Assembly (NCBI GenBank): GCA_023435965.1
Contig: JAEZLC010000047.1
Coordinates: 1 to 5,643, forward strand
Direction: 5' to 3'
Source: Cyanobacteria bacterium OH_CDB_58
Lineage (GTDB): Bacteria; Cyanobacteriota; Vampirovibrionia; Gastranaerophilales; Gastranaerophilaceae
DNA length: 5,643 nucleotides
In this document: one piece after another, positions 1 to 4,707 of the stretch
Numbering within the stretch: the stretch's first letter is position 1
Layout: each line of letters starts with the position of its first letter
Notes under the pieces: generated by a model
The model's database searches: none
Told to the model about the DNA's origin: nothing
What the model saw: only the letters and a program-made list of their open reading frames with translations
Program-made: the position numbers and the translations under genes

Positions 1-338
1 CTTTGTTCGATGAGATTAACATATCAGGATGTTCTCAGATATTTGAGCTTATCGATGGTGAAATTAAAAACTATGTTATTACTCCTGTTGATTTTGGAAT
101 AGAAGAAGCGGATCCGATTTCTATCACAGGTGCAACCCCTCTGTATAACAGTAATTTGAGCAGAGACATTCTCAATAAAAAGGTAGCCGGCTCTAAATTG
201 GATGTGATAGCAATGAATGTTGGTGCTATGATATATATATCAGGGTTGGCTGACTCCTTAAAAAAAGGAATAATAGAAGCTTATAAGTGTATAAACTCCT
301 ACAAGGCGGCCGACAAATTGGAAAGCTTGAGAGGGTAA
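1..338 (+). CDS. trpD: Anthranilate phosphoribosyltransferase, C-terminal part (5' end outside window)
   Basis: This is the last ~112 codons of a gene that begins before the window; the reading frame is open at the left edge and ends at TAA 336-338. TrpD transfers the phosphoribosyl group of PRPP to anthranilate, the second committed step of tryptophan synthesis, in the cytoplasm. The visible part matches the C-terminal alpha/beta domain of the family: an FDEINISG segment (family DEIS-TG), an acidic/variable DGEIKNYVITPVDFG stretch (family DG-V--Y-L-PEDFG), then DVIAMNVGAMIYISG (family D-VLLNA-AALYVAG), ADSLKKGI, and a KLESLRG ending (family KLE-LR). The PRPP-binding glycine loop and the N-terminal helical domain lie upstream and cannot be checked. 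The radical SAM gene starts three bases after the stop in the same frame, so the two are almost surely co-transcribed. The identification rests on remembered family motifs, not a search. Confidence 0.9.
   Translation, partial: LFDEINISGCSQIFELIDGEIKNYVITPVDFGIEEADPISITGATPLYNSNLSRDILNKKVAGSKLDVIAMNVGAMIYISGLADSLKKGIIEAYKCINSYKAADKLESLRG
329..335 (+). promoter_or_regulatory. Ribosome binding site for the radical SAM gene
   Basis: GAGAGGG lies inside the last codons of trpD and ends six bases before a TTG at 342 (nine before a second TTG at 345). This spacing supports a TTG start. The first ATG in the frame, at 390, has only a CGGA directly against it, which is too close to serve as a normal site. 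Confidence 0.6.
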
Positions 339-341
339 GTT

Positions 342-1421
342 TTGTTGGATTCGTCATTTGTATTTGATGCGGCGAGAAGCTTATACGGAATGATTTCATA
401 TAATAACAAGCTAGGAAAAGCTATAATGCCATTGAGGTATAGCTTAGAACTTACTTATAGGTGTAATTTAAATTGTCCGTACTGCTACATCGGAGATGAA
501 AGAAACAAACCTGAGATGAGCACTCAAGAGTGGTTTGACATAATTGATCAAATTCCGTTTTATGCTTTGGTTACTATTATTGGAGGTGAAGTTTTCCTTA
601 GGGAAGACTTTATGGAAATTTTTGCCAGAGCTTCTAAAAAAACACTCGGAAAAGTTAACCTGATAACTAACGGTATTCTTCTTTCAGAAACTATAATTGA
701 TGATTTGATAAAAAATAATTTATTATTACTTTGCGTTTCATTAGATGGCTATGGTGAAAATCACGATATAAATAGAAATAGAGCAGGAATTTTCGATAAG
801 ATAATTTCTAATTTAGAGCTATTTAATTCAAAAAGAAAAAATAGAAAACCCTTGGTAGACATAAAAACAATAGTTCTAGAAAACAATTTGGACGATTTGG
901 TTAAGTTATACAAGTTGTGCAAGGATATGGATTTTGATTTTTACTCAGTTTCGTTTAAAAGGAATTCTAATTTAAAACAAAATTCTATTTTAAGAGACAC
1001 TTTCTCAGAAGAGTTTTATAATCAGGAATATCCAATAGAACCATATTTCGACATGGAGCACTTTAAAGAAGTTTATAAGGAAATTGAAAGTCTAGAAAAA
1101 ACTTGCAAAACGAAAATAAGATGGGCTCCAAAGTTTAATCCTACAGGCGATATAAAAAGAATTGAGAAATTTTTCTCGCTCGGGAATACTCCGGTCTCAG
1201 AAATATATTCTCCTTGCTACTACCCGTTTTCGAACATGATAATAAATCCTCAAGGTGATGTTTATCCCTGTCTTTCATACAAAGTAGGCAATGTAAAAGG
1301 CAAAAAGCTCATAGATGCATATAACGAGACAAAATTTAGATGCTTCAGAAAAAATCTCAAAGCATCTAAAGTATTTAATTCTTGCCAAATGTGCTGTGAA
1401 CTATGGCCTAAAATCCAATAA
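342..1421 (+). CDS. Radical SAM protein with shortened SPASM/Twitch-like C-terminus, substrate unknown
   Basis: A 359-residue cytoplasmic iron-sulfur enzyme. The radical SAM core begins near residue 33 with the CX3CX2C motif at C41, C45 and C48 (RCNLNCPYC), which binds the 4Fe-4S cluster that cleaves S-adenosylmethionine. GGEV at 81-84 matches the SAM-binding GGEP motif with Val for Pro; LITNG (107-111) and SLDG (133-136) are later core-strand motifs. The tail has C292, then G305-X4-C310 (GDVYPC), then C348, C351 and C352 near the end. This follows the first half of the SPASM pattern (CX9-15GX4C...CX2C) but lacks the later cysteines, so one auxiliary cluster is more likely than two. Relatives modify peptides, sugars or cofactors; no precursor peptide is visible here, so I give no substrate. 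The start is TTG at 342 (or 345), chosen for the GAGAGGG upstream. The 3' end overlaps the convergent ald gene by 14 bases. Confidence 0.88.
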   Translation: MLDSSFVFDAARSLYGMISYNNKLGKAIMPLRYSLELTYRCNLNCPYCYIGDERNKPEMSTQEWFDIIDQIPFYALVTIIGGEVFLREDFMEIFARASKKTLGKVNLITNGILLSETIIDDLIKNNLLLLCVSLDGYGENHDINRNRAGIFDKIISNLELFNSKRKNRKPLVDIKTIVLENNLDDLVKLYKLCKDMDFDFYSVSFKRNSNLKQNSILRDTFSEEFYNQEYPIEPYFDMEHFKEVYKEIESLEKTCKTKIRWAPKFNPTGDIKRIEKFFSLGNTPVSEIYSPCYYPFSNMIINPQGDVYPCLSYKVGNVKGKKLIDAYNETKFRCFRKNLKASKVFNSCQMCCELWPKIQ

Positions 1422-2529
1422 GCATAGATAGTTCTGAATACTTCATATTCAAAGATTCTGCGACTGCCTCGTTTGTTAGCTTGCCGGCATAGGTATTAAA
1501 TCCTTTTGCAAGTTCTGGCAAAGTTTTTGTCGCTTCAACAGGTCCGAGATTAGCGATTTGAAGAAGATACCTTTGTGTTGCATTTGTAAGACCGATAGTG
1601 GATGTTCTTGCAACTGCTCCTGGAATGTTCGCTACGCTGTAGTGAATGACCCCATGCTTTTCAAATGTAGGGTTAGAATGGGTTGTTATTCTGTCTATTG
1701 TTTCTACAATGCCGCCTTGATCTATTGCTACGTCTACAATTACTGCACCTTTTTTCATTTTTTTAACGGTTGCTTCGTCTATCAAGTGAGGGGCTTTTTT
1801 ACCAGGAATCAATACAGCACCGATGAGTGCATCAGCTTGTATAGCCTGATTTTGAAGATTGTAGTAGTTTGACATATAAGTTTTTATTTTTGAACCGAAA
1901 ATGTTTTCGACATGTCTTAATCTGTTCAGATCTATGTCTAATATTCTTACGTCTGCACCTAGTCCTATAGCTATTTTTGCTGCACTTATTCCTACAACAC
2001 CAGCACCGATAATCACAACTTTGCCAGGTGCTACACCTGCTATTCCTCCTAAAAGAACACCGGCTCCTCCATTATGTTTTTCAAGGATGTTTGCTGCTAT
2101 TTGAACAGACATTTTTCCTGCAACTTCGCTCATCGGAACAAGCAGTGGAAGTTGACCGTCCGAAGTCTGTATGGTTTCATAGGCGATAGCTGTTACTTTT
2201 TTGTTAAGCAATACTTTTGTTAATTCCTCGTCAACCGCCAAGTGCAAATATGTGAACAATATTTGATTTTCTTTTAATAAAGGATACTCAGAAGGCTGAG
2301 GTTCTTTCACCTTTACGATAATGTCGGATTTTGCATAAACTTCTTCGATGGAGTTTACGATTTTAGCACCTTGTTCAATATATTCTCTATCTTCAAACCC
2401 GCTATTAGTACCCGCATCTTTTTGAATTAATACGGTATGAGAATTCCTGACTAAATCATGTACCCCCGACGGCGTTATCGCTACCCTATTTTCGTTTGTC
2501 TTGATTTCTTTAGGGATACCTATAATCAT
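1408..2529 (-). CDS. ald: Alanine dehydrogenase
   Basis: A 373-residue enzyme catalysing NAD-dependent interconversion of L-alanine with pyruvate and ammonium in the cytoplasm; family members are usually hexamers. It opens with the family signature MIIGIPKEIK and ENRVAITP. The expected pyruvate-binding and catalytic residues are all in place: R15, K75 (in KVKEP), H96 (in YLHLA) and D270 (in VDVAIDQGG). The NAD-binding Rossmann fold has the glycine motif at 175-180 (GAGVVG) and the acidic D198 at the end of the next strand. The GKLTNEAVAE ending is also typical, and the length is the usual one. The frame is open 29 codons further upstream into pyrF, but ATG 2527-2529 is chosen because AAAGGAG precedes it at five bases and the protein then begins exactly as family members do. 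It lies 19 bases downstream of pyrF, so co-transcription is likely. Its stop (TAG) lies inside the convergent radical SAM gene. Confidence 0.97.
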   Translation of the reverse strand: MIIGIPKEIKTNENRVAITPSGVHDLVRNSHTVLIQKDAGTNSGFEDREYIEQGAKIVNSIEEVYAKSDIIVKVKEPQPSEYPLLKENQILFTYLHLAVDEELTKVLLNKKVTAIAYETIQTSDGQLPLLVPMSEVAGKMSVQIAANILEKHNGGAGVLLGGIAGVAPGKVVIIGAGVVGISAAKIAIGLGADVRILDIDLNRLRHVENIFGSKIKTYMSNYYNLQNQAIQADALIGAVLIPGKKAPHLIDEATVKKMKKGAVIVDVAIDQGGIVETIDRITTHSNPTFEKHGVIHYSVANIPGAVARTSTIGLTNATQRYLLQIANLGPVEATKTLPELAKGFNTYAGKLTNEAVAESLNMKYSELSMLIGF

Positions 2530-2534
2530 AATGT

Positions 2535-2541
2535 CTCCTTT
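2535..2541 (-). promoter_or_regulatory. Ribosome binding site for ald
   Basis: Read on the minus strand this is AAAGGAG, five bases before ATG 2529. It is a near-perfect Shine-Dalgarno sequence, sits in the 19-base pyrF-ald gap, and fixes the ald start against the longer in-frame reading. Confidence 0.85.
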
Positions 2542-2548
2542 CGGGTTT

Positions 2549-3301
2549 TTAGTCTTTATTATGTAGTGCTTCTTCGATTTCGTTAATGATAAGTTTTGCG
2601 GCAGCGACAGGATCATCAGCTGAAGTGATTGGTCTTCCGATTACCATGTAATCAACCCCTGCGTGAATTGCATCAGATGGAGACACAACTCTTATTTGAT
2701 CGTTAACTACAGACCAAGTTGGCCTTATAGCCGGGCACATAATCATAAAATCTTCACCAAGTTCTTGCCTTATTCTTTTAGCTTCCGTTGCAGAGGCTAC
2801 AACACCGCTAATGCCTGCTTCTTTTGCTATTCTTGTCATATGAGCAACGTATTCATCAATATTTACTTTTACATTAAGCTCTTCGGTTAAGGTTCTTTGA
2901 CCGAAGCTTGAGAGCAGAGTTACCCCGAGGATTGTCGGAGGAGCTATTTCCATTTTCTTTGCTGTTTCTTTGCATAACTTGACGGTAGTTGATATCATTT
3001 TTGACCCGCCACTTGCGTTAATATTGAAAAAGTCTATTCCCTTTTTCATTAAGTTCACGCTGGCTTTTGCGACAGTGTTTGGAATGTCGTGAAACTTTCC
3101 GTCAAAGTAGACTTTTCCGCCATGTTTTTTGATTATATCAACCGCATCAAAACCGCAGGCAGTGTAAAGTTGTAATCCAACTTTAAAATAACCAACATAA
3201 TCTTTTAAAAGGGAAGTAAATTTTTCTACTTCTTCGAGAGTATCAACGTCGAGTGCTAGTATAATTCTATCTTTTGCGTCTATTGGTTTATTTAGTGTCA
3301 T
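2549..3301 (-). CDS. pyrF: Orotidine 5'-phosphate decarboxylase
   Basis: A 250-residue TIM-barrel enzyme that decarboxylates OMP to UMP, the last step of de novo pyrimidine synthesis, in the cytoplasm. The first strand is IILALDVD with substrate-binding D18. The catalytic Lys-Asp-Lys-Asp tetrad is complete: K40 (in FKVGLQLY), then D67, K69 and D72 in DGKFHDIPNTV, with the same spacing as in the E. coli enzyme. The phosphate-binding loops follow: CPAIRPTW (189-196) and IGRPIT (221-226). Two positions differ from the commonest forms: DGK instead of DLK in the tetrad, and Ala instead of Gly in the usual PGIRP; neither removes a catalytic residue. Length is normal for the short bacterial type. 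AGGA at 3310-3307, five bases from ATG 3301, supports the start. A plausible promoter lies immediately upstream, and ald follows after 19 bases. Confidence 0.97.
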   Translation of the reverse strand: MTLNKPIDAKDRIILALDVDTLEEVEKFTSLLKDYVGYFKVGLQLYTACGFDAVDIIKKHGGKVYFDGKFHDIPNTVAKASVNLMKKGIDFFNINASGGSKMISTTVKLCKETAKKMEIAPPTILGVTLLSSFGQRTLTEELNVKVNIDEYVAHMTRIAKEAGISGVVASATEAKRIRQELGEDFMIMCPAIRPTWSVVNDQIRVVSPSDAIHAGVDYMVIGRPITSADDPVAAAKLIINEIEEALHNKD

Positions 3302-3306
3302 ATCAA

Positions 3307-3310
3307 TCCT
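3307..3310 (-). promoter_or_regulatory. Ribosome binding site for pyrF
   Basis: AGGA on the minus strand, five bases before ATG 3301. It is short but correctly spaced, and agrees with the family-based start. Confidence 0.6.
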
Positions 3311-3324
3311 AGTTTTACTGCAAG

Positions 3325-3336
3325 GATAATATTATC
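3325..3336. repeat. 12-base perfect palindrome GATAATATTATC upstream of pyrF
   Basis: The sequence is identical to its own reverse complement and covers the predicted -10 element of pyrF. A dimeric repressor could bind here, but it has no loop and is AT-rich, so chance is a real alternative. It does not extend beyond 12 bases (G at 3324 faces A at 3337). Confidence 0.4.
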
Positions 3337-3357
3337 ACTATAGCCAAAAGTAATCAA
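3329..3357 (-). promoter_or_regulatory. Putative sigma-70-type promoter of pyrF-ald
   Basis: On the minus strand, TTGATT (3357-3352) and TAATAT (3334-3329) are separated by exactly 17 bases in the 66-base gap between the 115-residue gene and pyrF. Transcription would begin about 20 bases before the pyrF start. The -10 element lies inside a 12-base perfect palindrome. The assignment is by consensus only; AT-rich DNA gives such matches by chance fairly often, and pyrF could also be read through from the upstream gene. Confidence 0.45.
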
Positions 3358-3367
3358 GAAGTTAAAA

Positions 3368-3715
3368 TTAGTTAAGAAATTCTTTTGTAAAAGCGTTTGT
3401 AATTTGCGTTGCTGTTTCGTAAGCTTCAGGGTAACCTTTTGCTTTTAGTTGATCGTATGTCATTTCAAAGAAATGGTTTGCTTTTTCTACCATTTCAGGA
3501 TTTTTTAAGAAAAAGTCTATGTCACCAGCAACATTGTCCGTAGCCTTTACTTGAGAACGTCCCGGTAGGCCGATACTTGGCAAATCTGTTTTGGGAGCTG
3601 CTGCAATTTCTTCTTTTTGCAACAAAACTTCCTCTTGAGGCTTTGGTAATGTATTTTTATTTTCTATCTTTGCACTCGCAGGTATTTGCGGTGGAAAATT
3701 ATTTATTTCTGACAT
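3368..3715 (-). CDS. Hypothetical protein, 115 residues, disordered N-terminus and helical C-terminus
   Basis: I do not recognise this protein. Residues 1-60 are rich in Pro, Lys, Glu and Ala (for example PPQIPASAK, LPKPQEE) and are probably disordered; the segment LPSIGLPGR (45-53) stands out as a possible short linear motif. Residues 63-115 look like two or three amphipathic helices (DIDFFLKNPEMVEKAN; YPEAYETATQITNAF). There is no signal peptide, membrane segment or cysteine, so it is presumably cytoplasmic. Reality is supported by GGAG at 3727-3724, eight bases before ATG 3715, by protein-like composition, and because it fills the space between pyrF and the divergent intergenic region. It lies 66 bases upstream of pyrF on the same strand; it may share a transcript with pyrF-ald or have its own. 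An open frame on the opposite strand here has no comparable support. Confidence 0.75.
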   Translation of the reverse strand: MSEINNFPPQIPASAKIENKNTLPKPQEEVLLQKEEIAAAPKTDLPSIGLPGRSQVKATDNVAGDIDFFLKNPEMVEKANHFFEMTYDQLKAKGYPEAYETATQITNAFTKEFLN

Positions 3716-3723
3716 TATTATAT

Positions 3724-3727
3724 CTCC
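3724..3727 (-). promoter_or_regulatory. Ribosome binding site for the 115-residue protein
   Basis: GGAG on the minus strand, eight bases before ATG 3715. Correct spacing supports both the start and the reality of this small gene. Confidence 0.6.
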
Positions 3728-3863
3728 GTGTTTTATTTTTCATTTTTACCTTTAGCATAAAACCTCAGTCAGTTTTTTTTTTGCTAGTTGATTTGAATAT
3801 ATATTATCTATTATTTTCTTATGCATCCTGAAACCCAGTAATAGAAGTCATTTAAGAGATAAT

Positions 3864-3877
3864 AATTTTTAAAAATT
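3864..3877. repeat. 14-base perfect palindrome AATTTTTAAAAATT
   Basis: A perfect inverted repeat of T5A5 flanked by AA/TT, centred between 3870 and 3871. T-tract/A-tract junctions of this kind can bend DNA or bind dimeric regulators or nucleoid proteins. Given the local composition, chance is possible. Confidence 0.35.
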
Positions 3878-3878
3878 G

Positions 3879-3897
3879 AACTTAATAAAACTTAATA
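3879..3897 (+). repeat. Tandem direct repeat AACTTAATA, 10-base period
   Basis: Two identical nonamers start at 3879 and 3889, separated by one base. A spacing of about one helical turn is typical of tandem binding sites for OmpR/PhoB-type response regulators, but no regulator gene is present and the assignment is only a possibility. Confidence 0.35.
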
Positions 3898-3898
3898 T

Positions 3899-3928
3899 TG
3901 TATAGAATGAGTATATAAGATGTATAGA
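3899..3928 (+). repeat. Direct repeat TGTATAGA spaced by 22 bases
   Basis: Identical octamers at 3899-3906 and 3921-3928 lie about two helical turns apart, on the same DNA face, roughly 90-120 bases upstream of the YkgJ-type gene. They could be activator sites; no known consensus is recognised. Confidence 0.35.
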
Positions 3929-4008
3929 TAATTAGTGTCTTTTGTACAATATCTCATGATAAATTGTAAAGATAATGTAAAAAGGTTTAAATGATTGATT
4001 TATGTTTT

Positions 4009-4014
4009 TATAAT
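4009..4014 (+). promoter_or_regulatory. Perfect -10 element TATAAT adjacent to the YkgJ-type start codon
   Basis: TATAAT ends six bases before ATG 4021, so transcription would begin at or very near the start codon and give a leaderless or almost leaderless mRNA. The -35 match at 17-base spacing is weak (TTTAAA, 3986-3991). No Shine-Dalgarno sequence precedes the ATG, which agrees with this reading. Chance occurrence in AT-rich DNA is the alternative. Confidence 0.4.
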
Positions 4015-4020
4015 TAATAT

Positions 4021-4623
4021 ATGAATCAAGATGAAGCAGTAGAATATTTAAGAAATAAAAAAGCCCAAGATGAAAATTGGCAGAGCTTATGCAGAATGTG
4101 TGGTAAGTGCTGCCGTCTGGCAGTTCCTCAATTTTTTCATGATGAACTTGTTGAAAAATCAGAATTAGGAGATAAGGAAGCTCAAGCTTTTTTAAGTATT
4201 TTTGTACCTTATTCATCTTGGAAAGAAGCGAAGGAAAGAGTTCCTGACCACTTTGATAAAATTGTAAAAGAACTTAGCAGAAGTGAAGACTTTGATCTGG
4301 AAAAAGTTACTTTTTACCATTGCCAGCATATTACCGATGATAACTTGTGTTCAATCCACCAAACAAGACCAGAATGTTGCAGAAGAGCTCCCGGTCATGG
4401 ATGGTCTTTATTTCCTCCGGGGTGTGGATTTGAAGGTTGGCAATTTGAACAGCGAGAGCATCATAAAAGGGTCGTTAGAAATTTAAAAGAATTATTGGAA
4501 GAGCTTGCTTTGTACAATGATGAAGATATTATTACCGCGGATAAGCAAACAGCAAAAGAGCTTCGAGAAAAAATCCTTAAGCAAATTGAACCTTGGAAAA
4601 AGTATGGAGCTGATTGTTGGTAA
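4021..4623 (+). CDS. YkgJ-family cysteine-cluster protein (putative zinc/iron-binding)
   Basis: A 200-residue cytoplasmic protein of the YkgJ/UPF0153 type, a family predicted from its conserved cysteines to bind zinc or an iron-sulfur cluster; its biochemical role is not established. The N-terminal signature CXXCGXCC is at C24, C27, C30 and C31 (CRMCGKCC). The second cluster is C101, C110 and C119-C120 in a context typical of the family (NLCSIHQTRPECCRRAPG), with a further C135 after an FPPG turn. Residues 150-195 form a charged helical tail, and C199 is the penultimate residue. No signal peptide or membrane segment is present. ATG 4021 is the only methionine before the first cysteine motif apart from M26 inside it, so the start is firm even though no ribosome binding site is seen. 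It is divergent from the 115-residue gene and 84 bases upstream of the secreted protein gene; neither neighbour suggests a role. Confidence 0.9.
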   Translation: MNQDEAVEYLRNKKAQDENWQSLCRMCGKCCRLAVPQFFHDELVEKSELGDKEAQAFLSIFVPYSSWKEAKERVPDHFDKIVKELSRSEDFDLEKVTFYHCQHITDDNLCSIHQTRPECCRRAPGHGWSLFPPGCGFEGWQFEQREHHKRVVRNLKELLEELALYNDEDIITADKQTAKELREKILKQIEPWKKYGADCW

Positions 4624-4707
4624 ACACTTGAAAAATCTTTGGTTAAATATTAATTTTCATATATTTAAAGAATTGAATTTATTTATTTTTTGACGCAATA
4701 TATTAGC

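Larger units (their letters stand above)
3716..4020. other. AT-rich divergent intergenic region, no gene seen
   Basis: These 305 bases separate the minus-strand 115-residue gene from the plus-strand YkgJ-type gene, so both promoters should lie here. I find no RNA gene and no credible coding frame; the longest ATG frame confined to the gap is about 12 codons (from 3956) with no ribosome binding site. It holds a run of ten T (3773-3782), a 14-base palindrome (3864-3877), two tandem AACTTAATA copies (3879-3887, 3889-3897), two TGTATAGA copies 22 bases apart (3899, 3921), and a TATAAT (4009-4014) next to the downstream start. Function of the repeats is unknown. Confidence 0.7.

Noticed and set aside
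1435..1451. Hairpin TGAATA-CTTCA-TATTCA near the convergent gene ends, considered as a terminator.
   Set aside because: The stem is only six bases, mostly A-T, has no T run, and lies inside the ald coding sequence.
1558..2104. Plus-strand open frames opposite ald (for example 1558-1872 and 1901-2104).
   Set aside because: They lie antisense to a gene with complete family motifs, have no ribosome binding sites and give unlikely compositions (Cys/Tyr-rich or Pro/Ala/Thr-rich).
2530..2616. The ald frame remains open for 29 more codons upstream, overlapping pyrF.
   Set aside because: AAAGGAG at five bases from ATG 2529 and the family-standard N-terminus starting there show that the longer reading is only an open extension.
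3761..3782. AAAAC / GTTTT inverted repeat followed by ten T, considered as a plus-strand terminator.
   Set aside because: The stem is five bases and weak, and no plus-strand gene lies upstream that would end here.
3577..3831. Plus-strand open frame of 84 codons, rich in Leu and Phe, opposite the 115-residue gene.
   Set aside because: Its membrane-like composition comes from the complement of a Lys/Glu-rich gene. There is no ribosome binding site, and the minus-strand frame has a good one.
3942..3949. TTGTACAA palindrome considered as an operator or -35 element.
   Set aside because: Eight bases is easily matched by chance, it does not extend, and no good -10 hexamer lies at 16-18 bases.
3932..4216. 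Minus-strand open frame overlapping the start of the YkgJ-type gene.
   Set aside because: It is antisense to the strongly conserved CXXCGXCC region and has no start signal.
4643..4668. Inverted repeat TTAAATAT / ATATTTAA in the gap after the YkgJ-type gene, considered as a terminator.
   Set aside because: The stem is entirely A-T with a 10-base loop and no following T run, so it is too weak to call.
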